A stretch of 64,000 nucleotides of DNA, from contig NZ_SWBR01000002.1 in assembly GCF_005116505.1 (NCBI RefSeq), forward strand, positions 496,314-560,313. Reading direction: 5' to 3'. A program made the translations under genes and the position numbers. This stretch comes from Pedobacter polaris (GTDB lineage Bacteria > Bacteroidota > Bacteroidia > Sphingobacteriales > Sphingobacteriaceae). Shown here piece by piece: positions 8,310-17,217 of this stretch. The notes under the pieces are model-generated. The model searched no databases, was not told where the DNA came from, and was given only the letters and a program-made list of their open reading frames with translations. Positions within the stretch are counted from its first letter, which is position 1. Each line of letters opens with the position of its first letter.

Positions 8310-9514
8310 TGGTGTTTTCGTAATGCAGAAATTGCTATAAATAAAGCAATTAGAGTTAAAACTGCACTAAAGATAAATGGTGCTCCCGGAAAATAAACAT
8401 TATTACCTTTATTTATAAAGTGTGCAAAAATGTAAGCCATAGAAAATGGGCCTAATATTGCACCCGCACTTTGCATACTTGTTACGATGCCCTGAATTTC
8501 TCCTTGGGCATTATCAGGTACCTGATTAGAAATGATGGTTTGCATAGCTGGATTTCCAATTCCTGCCAAACAATAGGGAAGAATAAAAATCATCATCATT
8601 AATCCATTTGGCGCGAAGGCAAAGCACATAAACCCAATTATATAAAGAGATAAACCTAATATAATTGCATTTTTGCTGCCTATTTTCGGAATTACAATTC
8701 GAATTAAGCCGCCTTGTACTACAGCTACGGCAATACCAACAACAGTTAATGAATAACCAATCATAGTTGGATCCCAGCTAAATTTTTCTTTCACATAATA
8801 ACCCCAATTAGATTGTACAGAATGACTTGCTATAAAAAGTAATAATAAAGCAACCACTAAACCAATAATTGCTGGGTATTTTGAAACACTTTGTAATGCT
8901 CCAATCGGATTTGCTCTTTTCCAAGAAAATTCTCTACGCTTATCTTTGGCTAACGATTCAGGTAAAATAAAATAACCATAAAGCCAGTTTAATAATGCCA
9001 ATCCAGCCGAAATCATAAAAGGCACCCTAAGTCCCATGTTACTAACCAAGCCACCAAGCAACGGACCTATAATAAATCCTATTCCAAATGCTACACCAAC
9101 CATTCCGAAATTTTGCGCTTTCTTTTCTGGTGTACTAATATCTGCAATGTATGCCATAGCTGTAGTAAAACTGGCACCAGTAATACCAGCAATTACTCTA
9201 CCTACAAATAGCCAAGCTAATGTTGGAGCAAATGATAAGAAAATGTAATCTATCCCTAAACCTAAAAGAGATATCAATAATATCGGACGCCTTCCGTATT
9301 TATCACTCAAGCCACCAACAATTGGCGAAAAAGCAAACTGTGCTATTGAATAAGCAACTAATAATAACCCACCATATTCTGCTGCTTCTGCAAGTGATCT
9401 ACCAGAAAGTTCTTTTATTAAATCTGGTAAAACCGGAATAATTATTCCAAAACCAATACAGTCAATTAAAATAGTAATGAATATAAAGCCTAAGGTCGAT
9501 TTTTTGTTGTCCAT
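8306..9514 (-). CDS. Tet-type MFS drug exporter
   Basis: A 402-residue major facilitator with about 12 membrane helices. It carries the motif A loop GGLSDKYGRRPIL after helix 2 (about 67-79) and the helix 5 motif C-like segment GVAFGIGFIIGPLLGG. The N-terminal IDCIGFGIIIPVLP stretch is typical of the TCR/Tet exporter group (TetA-like drug:H+ antiporters of the cytoplasmic membrane). Substrate cannot be read from sequence, and most chromosomal members do not give tetracycline resistance. No TetR-type regulator is next to it. It is followed 35 bp upstream on the same strand by endonuclease V, so the three minus-strand genes 8306-11467 might share a transcript. Confidence 0.88.
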   Translation of the reverse strand: MDNKKSTLGFIFITILIDCIGFGIIIPVLPDLIKELSGRSLAEAAEYGGLLLVAYSIAQFAFSPIVGGLSDKYGRRPILLISLLGLGIDYIFLSFAPTLAWLFVGRVIAGITGASFTTAMAYIADISTPEKKAQNFGMVGVAFGIGFIIGPLLGGLVSNMGLRVPFMISAGLALLNWLYGYFILPESLAKDKRREFSWKRANPIGALQSVSKYPAIIGLVVALLLLFIASHSVQSNWGYYVKEKFSWDPTMIGYSLTVVGIAVAVVQGGLIRIVIPKIGSKNAIILGLSLYIIGFMCFAFAPNGLMMMIFILPYCLAGIGNPAMQTIISNQVPDNAQGEIQGIVTSMQSAGAILGPFSMAYIFAHFINKGNNVYFPGAPFIFSAVLTLIALFIAISALRKHH

Positions 9515-9549
9515 TTTTTACAATTTGCTATAAAAATATAAGTTTAAGG

Positions 9550-10266
9550 TTAAAATAATTCAAAAGGAGAATTAACTTGACTAAATCCTTCTTTTAATTT
9601 GCCATTCCTAAATTCATTTACAATTTCATGTGCAATTCTTGTTGGCTCAGGAATTCGATATTTACCAATGCAGTTTTTCATAATTTCTAAACTTTTCTTT
9701 AATGTTAAACCATAACCTGGAGAAATATACACCGGTTTTGTGTTATTTTTTGTACGTAATGCAAACCCAATATGTTCATTTGAGCGTTTCTCATAAACAG
9801 GATTTGCAGCAAATTTCAAAACCGATGGTTCTTCATAAAAACCATATAACGAACTTTTAGCACAACCGATAGTTGGATGATTTGTTAATACTCCAAAGTG
9901 AGAGGCGATACCCATCCTTCGAGGATGAAGATAACCTTGTCCATCCAATACCACAACATCTGGCTTGTTTTCAATATGTTTCCATGCCTGAAGCAAAGCT
10001 GGGACTTCTCTAAAGCCCAAAAAACCTGAAACGTAAGGAAATTGTGTTTCAGCAGTTGCTAATGAATAAGACTTCAATTTTAGATCTGGATAACCTAAAA
10101 TTACAATAACAGCATACATGAGTGTACTATTGGCATTAAATGATATATCTGCTCCTGCAATTGAGGTGATGCTAGTTTTGTCTGGAATATTAAATTTAAG
10201 TTGTTTCCTAAATTCCTCCTGCATAACAATTGCTTCAGGGATAGTTACTTTATCGTAATTAATCAT
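9550..10266 (-). CDS. nfi: Endonuclease V (deaminated-base repair)
   Basis: Endonuclease V nicks DNA (and RNA in some members) near inosine from adenine deamination. The 238-residue protein has the family residues: Asp40 in AGADISF, the wedge-like PYVSGFL (77-83), Glu87 in FREVPALL, Asp108 in VVLDGQG, the HPRRMGIASHFG stretch and Lys137 in GCAKS. Length and order of motifs are normal. Its start codon lies inside the 3' end of the DUF763 gene (8-bp overlap), so the two are translated from one mRNA and are probably coupled. This suggests a shared DNA-repair role. Confidence 0.94.
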   Translation of the reverse strand: MINYDKVTIPEAIVMQEEFRKQLKFNIPDKTSITSIAGADISFNANSTLMYAVIVILGYPDLKLKSYSLATAETQFPYVSGFLGFREVPALLQAWKHIENKPDVVVLDGQGYLHPRRMGIASHFGVLTNHPTIGCAKSSLYGFYEEPSVLKFAANPVYEKRSNEHIGFALRTKNNTKPVYISPGYGLTLKKSLEIMKNCIGKYRIPEPTRIAHEIVNEFRNGKLKEGFSQVNSPFELF

Positions 10267-11467
10267 TGAATAAATTTAGTTGACTTGAAATAGGGGCTTT
10301 ATCTTTACCAAATACAGTTCTACCTCCATATTTCCAAGAATTAGTTCTTTCTTTCTCAATTAGTTCATCTAGATTTTCATTTGGTGTAAAATTATCTTCT
10401 GCTTTTGCAGCAATTTGAGATAGAGATCTAATTGCGTTTATTTTATCTGAATTTCCCAATTTTGATTTGTCAATTGCATTCCTTAATGTGTTGATGGTTT
10501 CATCATATACATTAACTGGAACAGGGAAGGGGTGACCATCTTTACCGCCATTGGCAAATGAAAAGCGTGCTGGATCTTTGAATCTAGCCGGATTTCCATA
10601 AATAACTTCACTAACCAATGCTAATGATTGCAATGTTCTTGGCCCAAGGCCTTGTAATAACAGCAGTTCTTCAAAATTTGATATGTTGTTTTCTTGAGCC
10701 AACCAAAGAATAGCACCCAGCCGTTTTAAATCTACATCTTTTGCTTTTACATCATGATGATTGGGCATTACCAACTTCCTAATTTCAGCTATCATTTTTT
10801 CAGGATGCTCAGATGTTAAACTCAACATTGATTTTTTAAGTGGGCTTGCCTGTTTATCAGTTAAATTTAAAATTTTACCACAATTTTGTCCATAAATAAA
10901 GGTATGAGGCTCTTCTGTAAAAGATTTTAAAGCAGAAGAATGCCAATGGTATCTTCTAGCAGTAGCACTTTGATTACTCATGCCTTGCTGAATAACGGTC
11001 CAGTTACCTTCATCACTAACAATAAAATTATGTTGGTACAATTGAAATCCATCTTGAACAGCTGTATTGTCAACTTTTGCACTTAGTTTACTACATTTTA
11101 CAAGACTGTTAGCATCCAATCCATTTGTTTCAGAAAACTTAATAATTTCATTTGGTGTATTTGTTGAAAGTTTTCCTTTACCACCACAAATGTAAATACC
11201 AAATTCTTTAGTATGTAGATTTATATTTCTTTTTAATGCTCCTAAAACAGATGTTGTAATACCAGATGAATGCCAATCCATTCCCATAACAGCTCCAAGA
11301 CTTTGAAACCAAAAAGGATCACTCATCCGCCTTAAGAAATCATTTTTACCGTTATTTGCAATAATTTCTTCAGTAATAGCTAAGCCTAATTTACCCATCC
11401 GCTCGGCTAACCATAATGGTACATAACCGTAATGTAAAGGTAAATCTGCAATCCCAGCTCTCTTCAT
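10259..11467 (-). CDS. DUF763 protein with helix-hairpin-helix-like C-terminus
   Basis: A 402-residue member of DUF763, a family of unknown function found in archaea and some bacteria. Conserved blocks are visible: the N-terminal RAGIADLPLHYGYVPLWL, DPFWFQSLGAVMGMDWHS (50-67), ICGGKGK (93-99), the aromatic WTVIQQGM (156-163), RRYHWHS (171-177) and a C-terminal GGKDGHPFPVP (about 307-317). A segment near 268-291 (QGLGPRTLQSLALVSEVIYG) reads like a helix-hairpin-helix DNA-binding element. The operon partner is endonuclease V (8-bp overlap), and a well-formed promoter lies just upstream. A nucleic-acid role is inferred only. Confidence 0.85.
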   Translation of the reverse strand: MKRAGIADLPLHYGYVPLWLAERMGKLGLAITEEIIANNGKNDFLRRMSDPFWFQSLGAVMGMDWHSSGITTSVLGALKRNINLHTKEFGIYICGGKGKLSTNTPNEIIKFSETNGLDANSLVKCSKLSAKVDNTAVQDGFQLYQHNFIVSDEGNWTVIQQGMSNQSATARRYHWHSSALKSFTEEPHTFIYGQNCGKILNLTDKQASPLKKSMLSLTSEHPEKMIAEIRKLVMPNHHDVKAKDVDLKRLGAILWLAQENNISNFEELLLLQGLGPRTLQSLALVSEVIYGNPARFKDPARFSFANGGKDGHPFPVPVNVYDETINTLRNAIDKSKLGNSDKINAIRSLSQIAAKAEDNFTPNENLDELIEKERTNSWKYGGRTVFGKDKAPISSQLNLFND

Positions 11468-11475
11468 AATACTAA

Positions 11476-11506
11476 CAAATTTAGCAAAAAGAACTATAAA
11501 TGCAAA
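11476..11506 (-). promoter_or_regulatory. Promoter of the DUF763-endonuclease V operon
   Basis: On the minus strand there is a -33 box TTTG (11503-11506), a 19-bp spacer and a -7 box TAAATTTG (11476-11483), an exact Bacteroidota RpoD-type arrangement. Transcription would start only a few bases before the ATG at 11467, giving a nearly leaderless mRNA. Confidence 0.75.
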
Positions 11507-11525
11507 TAAGTTTAATAAAAATGAA

Positions 11526-11759
11526 TTATTTATTGACGGTAGTGGCTGACAGCAATTTTACTTTATAATTTGTGTTTTTATAACGTTTTACCTTATTAGA
11601 TACCTGCAGAATTTGATCTGGTTGAATAGTTTTATTGATTACAATTTCTTCTTTATCTAATTCAATACCTTTATTTGAAAAATACACAATTTGCAACTTA
11701 ATATCTTTATAAATAGTTAATTGAGCAGTATTTTTTAATTTGATATGAATTGATATGAA
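11526..11759 (-). pseudogene. 5'-truncated remnant of an FxLYD-like protein gene
   Basis: An open minus-strand frame of 77 codons reads as good protein but has no ATG and begins right after a stop codon. It contains KNTAQLTIYKDIKLQIVYF, SNKGIELDKEEIVINKTIQP and KNTNYKVKLLSATTV. The alternating strands and the kdI-polar-IVYFsnKG-E pattern resemble the C-terminal part of an FxLYD-type beta-sandwich domain. The broken 5' edge coincides with a perfect 10-bp tandem duplication (TGATATGAAT, 11741-11760), suggesting a deletion or slippage scar. The remaining intergenic DNA up to 11955 shows no further recognisable coding sequence. Confidence 0.5.
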
Positions 11760-11955
11760 TTAAATAACCGATACTAGAAATAGTGAGAAGCGATAATTAT
11801 GCATAAATGTATTTTGGTGTTTTTATTAGCCTAAAGTAATAAATATATAAGTATGATGCACAAAGCCATGTTAATCATCGCATTTATTATTGTCTTATAA
11901 TTAACATTATGTTAAGTAATAATTTAAAACATATCCTCTACTATGTAGATCATGA

Positions 11956-13086
11956 TTAAAATTCGTTAAGCTTTCTTTTTAATTCTTGAACTTTATCCAA
12001 CCTATTCTTCCTGGTATAAATTTCAATTAGCAATTGAATTGTGTTTCTGTCGTTCAGATTTATTTCATGTGCACGCTGTAAAATAAATTCTGCACGATTT
12101 ACATAGGATGTAAATTTTTGTTTGTTTTTATCTTTTAATGATTCATTAGCAATATTAACATAAACCAAACCTAGTTGATATAGTGCATCAAAATAGTTTT
12201 GATCAATATCTAATGCTTTTTTATAAGCTAGTTCTGCGGTGCCGGCATTCTTTAATTGAGATTGCTGTAAATAACCATATAGGAATAAAAGCAATTTACT
12301 TCTTTTTTCTGTTGCAATTGACCCCTCAATTATTTTAACAGCTCTATCATATTTCTCATTATCTAATAGCAAATTAATATAATCTGTTGTTAAATTTGAA
12401 TGGTATGGATTAATTTTTAATCCATCCTCTAAGGTTTTAATAGCCAATTCACTTTCAAATTTTGAAGCATAGATATTTGCCATACTTTGAAATACTATTG
12501 GATTTTTAATTCCATTGTCTTTAGCCCTTTTAAAATAATTTAAGGCCTCATTATAGTCTTGGATATTCTGCGCACATATTCCAACGTTTATTGCTAGAGT
12601 TGTATCAGTTGGCAAATAGTCACTTACTTGTTTTAGCGTGTTGAAAGCGCTTGTAAAATCATTTTGTTGGTATGCTTTATTGCCATCTGTTTGTTTTTTG
12701 ATATTTACATTGTAAGTTGCAGCTTTTATTAATGAAGAATTAGCCTGGTACTTGTCTAAAGAAATTGCTTTTTCTAAAGCCTCAACAGCTAGGCTATAAT
12801 ATTTATCAGCATTTGCTTCATTGTCAACTATAGCAATATATGAACTCAAATAAGCTTTAACAGCCCATGTTTCTGGCCAGTTTTTTGTTTTCTTGTCACT
12901 TTGAGCTAATTCTATAGCCTTAATGCCCTCACCTATTATAGTGAGCTGTTTTTTAACATCTTCCTTATTTGCAATACTTACTTGTAATTTACCTACACTG
13001 TTTTGGGCAAGTTGAACTTGAGATTTTTGAGCAATAGATTTAACGCTAAAAAAAAGGAGAATAATTAATATATGCTTAAAGTTCAT
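11956..13086 (-). CDS. Exported tetratricopeptide-repeat protein, paralogue of the upstream gene
   Basis: A TPR protein of 376 residues from the preferred start. The frame is open from 13131, but the ATG at 13086 begins a good signal peptide (MNFKHILIILLFFSVKSIAQ) and the upstream 15 codons are unlikely to be translated. The mature part is alpha-helical with about six to seven TPR units (for example YNEALNYFKRAKDNGI and ALYQLGLVYVNIANESL), so it is a predicted periplasmic or cell-surface interaction scaffold. The N-terminal 150 residues align with the gene at 13215-14300, so the pair arose by tandem duplication. A candidate -7 box TATTTTTG lies at 13105-13112. No specific partner can be named. 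Confidence 0.8.
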   Translation of the reverse strand: MNFKHILIILLFFSVKSIAQKSQVQLAQNSVGKLQVSIANKEDVKKQLTIIGEGIKAIELAQSDKKTKNWPETWAVKAYLSSYIAIVDNEANADKYYSLAVEALEKAISLDKYQANSSLIKAATYNVNIKKQTDGNKAYQQNDFTSAFNTLKQVSDYLPTDTTLAINVGICAQNIQDYNEALNYFKRAKDNGIKNPIVFQSMANIYASKFESELAIKTLEDGLKINPYHSNLTTDYINLLLDNEKYDRAVKIIEGSIATEKRSKLLLFLYGYLQQSQLKNAGTAELAYKKALDIDQNYFDALYQLGLVYVNIANESLKDKNKQKFTSYVNRAEFILQRAHEINLNDRNTIQLLIEIYTRKNRLDKVQELKRKLNEF

Positions 13087-13169
13087 TATGATGCTTTTGA
13101 TATCCAAAAATAACAAAAATGAATAGAACAATTAGTCTTCATTATTGCTGGTACTCATTATTTTTCAAA

Positions 13170-13200
13170 AAAAAAGGGATAAATAAATTATCCCTTTTTT
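13170..13200 (-). terminator. Intrinsic terminator between the two TPR genes
   Basis: GGGATAA (13176-13182) pairs with TTATCCC (13188-13194), extended by A/T runs on both sides. It lies directly after the 13215-14300 gene on the minus strand, so the two paralogues have separate transcripts. Confidence 0.85.
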
Positions 13201-13214
13201 TAAAGTAATTGATT

Positions 13215-14300
13215 TTAATTTTTTGCTGGTATAGCATCTAATCTTTTCTTAATCTCATCATAGCTTTTAGTATCTCCTTTAAAAGCATAAATCTTAGTTA
13301 AGATATCTAAGGTTGGCGCATGATTGGCATCAATTTCTAAAGCCTTTTTATAGAACGGAATTGATTGATCAATTAAGGCTACTACTTTAGCAGTTTCAGC
13401 ATTATATTCTTTAACCTTTTTCTGATCAAGCTTATCTCTTTCTTTTTGTACAAAAAGTGCTTTATTGAAATAAGTATTACCCATTAAATACTGATACAAT
13501 GCATTTTTTGGATTAGTAGCAATTAACTTAGATAATGATTCTTGTGATTTAGCAATATCACCTTTGGCAATATAAATATCAGTTTCAGCAGCTATAAAAT
13601 CCCCTTCATTTGGGTATTTTGCCAAGGCTTCTTTAATAATCCCCAAACCAGCAGTAGTATCTTTTAGATTAGTTAATGTTATCCCTATAATTTCCGCATA
13701 ATAGTTCTTTGCATCAGGAACATTAAATTCAATCATCTTTTTAAAGTTTTTTACCGACTCTTCATAATTACCATCCATTTTAGCAACTAAACCAGCATTC
13801 ATGTATGTAGACGTATCACTTGGATTTAGTACTAATAATTCTTTAAATGAACTTAACGCTGCTTTATAGTCTTTTTTATTGTAAGCTCTAATTGCTCTTG
13901 CACTAATTGCATTACGAATATTAATTTTTGCAAGATCGATATTCTCTTTTTCAGAATTTTTAGCATCTAAACTTTTTGCTTTTTCTATTGCTTCTTCAGC
14001 AATTTTTTGTTTAGCTATAGAATTGGCTAAATCAACAGAATCTGTTAATGCAATTGCAGATGCAAATAAAGCCCTGTATGACCAAGCATCTGGTAAAATT
14101 TTAGATTTTTCATTCGCAATAGCATTATCTGTATTTGTTAAACCAGAATTTAAAGCAGTCATTGACTTATCAAATGCTTGTTTATTAGCAGTAATGCCAT
14201 AAATATCCCACTTCTTTTTTGCTTCTGCTACTTCACTTTTTTGAGCATTTGCAAGTGTAGCACTACCTACAATTAATATACTTAAAAGTAATTTTTTCAT
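13215..14300 (-). CDS. Exported tetratricopeptide-repeat protein
   Basis: 361 residues from the ATG at 14300, which begins a clean signal peptide (MKKLLLSILIVGSATLANAQ). The longer frame to 14333 would put 11 polar residues before it. The mature protein is a TPR solenoid (YKAALSSFKELLVLNPSDTS, YEESVKNFKKMIEFNVPDAK and others) and probably acts as a periplasmic scaffold. It parallels the next gene downstream in the arrangement KSEV-WDIYG-PDAWSYRA / KSQV-PETWAVKA. A -7-like box TAGGTTTG is at 14342-14349, giving a leader of about 36 nt. Function unknown. Confidence 0.8.
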   Translation of the reverse strand: MKKLLLSILIVGSATLANAQKSEVAEAKKKWDIYGITANKQAFDKSMTALNSGLTNTDNAIANEKSKILPDAWSYRALFASAIALTDSVDLANSIAKQKIAEEAIEKAKSLDAKNSEKENIDLAKINIRNAISARAIRAYNKKDYKAALSSFKELLVLNPSDTSTYMNAGLVAKMDGNYEESVKNFKKMIEFNVPDAKNYYAEIIGITLTNLKDTTAGLGIIKEALAKYPNEGDFIAAETDIYIAKGDIAKSQESLSKLIATNPKNALYQYLMGNTYFNKALFVQKERDKLDQKKVKEYNAETAKVVALIDQSIPFYKKALEIDANHAPTLDILTKIYAFKGDTKSYDEIKKRLDAIPAKN

Positions 14301-14398
14301 ATTATTTGTTTTTAATGGTTGTGAAGCTATCATAGGTTTACCAAACCTAATTAGTAAAATTATGATAACTTCATGTTTCTATTTTTTTCGAAATTATA

Positions 14399-16984
14399 TT
14401 AATTCTCTTCTTTTTCTTCGTCGGTATCAGGATTGTTATCTTCTTTAGGGGCTTCGTTTGTTGGCTCTTCTACTTCTGTTATAGTTTCTTCGCCCTCAAC
14501 AATTTCTGCTTCCTCTTCGTCAATCTCATCTTCATGCTCAATTTTTGCTACCGATGCAATTTCATCATTTCCTTTTAAAGTAATTAATCTAACACCTTGC
14601 GTTGCTCTACCCATTACTCTCAATTCGCTAACAACAATCCTAATAACTATACCAGATTTATTAATGATCATTAAATCATCAGCATCTGTTACATTTTTAA
14701 TAGCAACTAGTGCGCCAGTTTTTTCAGTAACATTAATTGTTTTAACGCCTTTACCTCCTCTATTTGTAACGCGATAATCATCAATATCAGTACGTTTACC
14801 ATAACCTTTTTCTGAAACTACCAATACAGTTGCCGTAGGATCATCAATTGCAATCATACCTACAACTTCATCTTTATCGTGTGCTAAAGTAACACCTCTA
14901 ACTCCTGTTGCAGTTCTTCCCATTGGTCTAACTGTACTTTCGTTAAAGCGAATTGCTCTTCCAGAACGTAACGCCATTACAATTTCACTGCTTCCAGTTG
15001 TTAAACTTGCTTCTAATAATTGATCACCTTCATTAATGTTTATTGCATTAATACCATTAACACGTGGACGAGAGTAAGCTTCTAAAGAAGTTTTCTTAAT
15101 AGTACCTTTTTTAGTACACATAATAATAAAGTTATTCTCTAAGTATTCTTGATCCTTAAGGTTTTTAACTTTAATGTAAGCTTTAACTTTTTCTTCTTTA
15201 GGAATGTTGATGATATTCTGTAATGCTCTTCCTTTACTTAATCTACTTCCCTCTGGAATTTCGTAAACTCTTAACCAGAAACAACGTCCGGCTTCGGTAA
15301 AGAACAACATGTAATTGTGGTTAGAGGCAATTAATAAGTGTTCGATAAAGTCTTCATTTCTTGAATCACTTCCTTTTGAACCTTTACCACCCCTACCTTG
15401 TGTACGGTATTCTGAAGCTGGTGTACGTTTAATATAGCCTTCATGTGAAATGGTGATAACAACTTCTTCATCTTCTATGAAGTCTTCCATGCTCATATCT
15501 TCTGCCGAGTGAACGATTGTTGTTCTACGTTCATCACCATATTTATCAAGCATTTCAGCTAATTCATCTTTAATGATTTGCATACGTAAAGTTTCATCAG
15601 CCAAGATAGATTTTAAATACTCTATGGTTTTCATCAACTCTGCATACTCATCTTTGATTTTATCACGTTCTAGACCTGTCAATCTACGTAAAGTCATATC
15701 TAAGATCGCTCTAGCTTGGATATCACTCAAACCAAATGATTCCATTAAGCCAACTCTAGCTTCTTCTGGTGTATTTGAAGCACGAATTAATTTAATTACT
15801 TCTTCAATATGATCTAAAGCAATTAATAAGCCTTCTAAAATATGTGCACGTTTTTCAGCCTCCGCTAACTCGAACTTAGTTCTACGAACAATTACATCAT
15901 GCCTGTGGTCAACAAAATGACGGATTAAGTCTTTTAGATTTAACATTTGCGGACGGCCATGAACCAACGCAATATTGTTTACACTAAATGAGGTTTGTAA
16001 AGCTGTTTGTTTAAATAAATTATTTAGTACAATGCTTGCATTCGCATCGCGTTTAATTTCATAAACGATACGAATACCATCTTTATTTGATTCGTCTTTA
16101 ATGTTAGAAATACCTTCTAGTTTTTTCTCGCCAACCAATTCAGCAGTACGCTCAATCATCATTGACTTGTTTACCTGATAAGGAATTTCTGTAACAATAA
16201 TTGTTTCGCGATCTTTAATAGTTTCGATTTCAGCTTTTGCACGCATTACAATACGACCTCTACCTGTTTCGAAAGCTTCTTGTACACCTGCATAACCATA
16301 AATAATAGCTCCTGTCGGGAAATCAGGACCTTTTACATATTTCATTAACTCAGGTATGGTAATTTCATTATTTTCGATGTAAGCAACAGTAGCATTGATA
16401 ACCTCTGTAAGGTTATGCGGCGCCATATTTGTTGCCATACCTACTGCAATACCAGATGAACCGTTAATTAACAGATTTGGTACCTTAGCAGGCAATACAG
16501 TTGGTTCTTGTAATGAATCATCAAAGTTTAACTGAAAATCTACAGTATCCTTGTTGATATCGGCCAACATTTCTTCTGCAATCTTTTGAAAACGAGCCTC
16601 TGTATAACGCATTGCTGCTGGCGAGTCTCCATCAATTGAACCATAGTTACCTTGTCCATCAACCATTAAATAACGTAAGCTCCACTCCTGAGCCATACGC
16701 ACCATAGTCATATATACAGACGAATCTCCATGTGGGTGATATTTACCCAACACCTCTCCTACAATACGTGCAGATTTTTTGTAAGGTTTTCCTGCACCTA
16801 AACCCAAGTCTAACATACCGTATAAAACACGGCGGTGTACTGGCTTTAACCCATCACGTACATCAGGCAAAGCCCTACTTACAATAACAGACATCGAATA
16901 ATCGATGTAAGCAGATTTCATCTGCTCGTCTATGTTTATTGAAATGATTTTGTCGTTCTCTTGATTTTCTAAATCTTCTGCCAT
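14399..16984 (-). CDS. gyrA: DNA gyrase subunit A
   Basis: The 861-residue breakage-reunion subunit of gyrase, which introduces negative supercoils together with GyrB. The winged-helix/tower core has the catalytic tyrosine in [10 protein letters not shown] (Tyr127). The C-terminal domain has six GyrA beta-pinwheel blades and the gyrase-specific GyrA-box-like [11 protein letters not shown] very acidic tail (about 815-861) follows, as in other gyrase A subunits. In the quinolone-determining region the sequence [19 protein letters not shown] keeps Ser88 (E. coli Ser83) but has Met92 where E. coli has Asp87. It is a single gene with its own 230-bp upstream region. Confidence 0.97.
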   Translation of the reverse strand: MAEDLENQENDKIISINIDEQMKSAYIDYSMSVIVSRALPDVRDGLKPVHRRVLYGMLDLGLGAGKPYKKSARIVGEVLGKYHPHGDSSVYMTMVRMAQEWSLRYLMVDGQGNYGSIDGDSPAAMRYTEARFQKIAEEMLADINKDTVDFQLNFDDSLQEPTVLPAKVPNLLINGSSGIAVGMATNMAPHNLTEVINATVAYIENNEITIPELMKYVKGPDFPTGAIIYGYAGVQEAFETGRGRIVMRAKAEIETIKDRETIIVTEIPYQVNKSMMIERTAELVGEKKLEGISNIKDESNKDGIRIVYEIKRDANASIVLNNLFKQTALQTSFSVNNIALVHGRPQMLNLKDLIRHFVDHRHDVIVRRTKFELAEAEKRAHILEGLLIALDHIEEVIKLIRASNTPEEARVGLMESFGLSDIQARAILDMTLRRLTGLERDKIKDEYAELMKTIEYLKSILADETLRMQIIKDELAEMLDKYGDERRTTIVHSAEDMSMEDFIEDEEVVITISHEGYIKRTPASEYRTQGRGGKGSKGSDSRNEDFIEHLLIASNHNYMLFFTEAGRCFWLRVYEIPEGSRLSKGRALQNIINIPKEEKVKAYIKVKNLKDQEYLENNFIIMCTKKGTIKKTSLEAYSRPRVNGINAININEGDQLLEASLTTGSSEIVMALRSGRAIRFNESTVRPMGRTATGVRGVTLAHDKDEVVGMIAIDDPTATVLVVSEKGYGKRTDIDDYRVTNRGGKGVKTINVTEKTGALVAIKNVTDADDLMIINKSGIVIRIVVSELRVMGRATQGVRLITLKGNDEIASVAKIEHEDEIDEEEAEIVEGEETITEVEEPTNEAPKEDNNPDTDEEKEEN

Positions 16985-17217
16985 AAATTTTTGTTTGTTG
17001 CGTTTGCGTAGGGCTTTGTGCGTTAAACGCTTACCCTTATCGCTATTCGCAATAATAAATTAGGTTTTACTATAACCTTGCGAATTTAACAAAATAACGG
17101 TCAATATGCACCTTAATGTGGAAAAGTTTTAGCCTTGGGGATAACCTTTTTTTGAAGGGTATTTTTATACAGGATTCGTCTTGCTGAACTTGTTTATAAT
17201 AGCGATGTGGGGTGCTT

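Noticed and set aside
8306-9514. Acquired tetracycline-resistance determinant
   Set aside because: No mobile element, TetR or composition shift; it looks like a native MFS gene.
14433-14777. Plus-strand Ser/Thr-rich frame antisense to gyrA
   Set aside because: Complement of the acidic GyrA tail; composition artefact.
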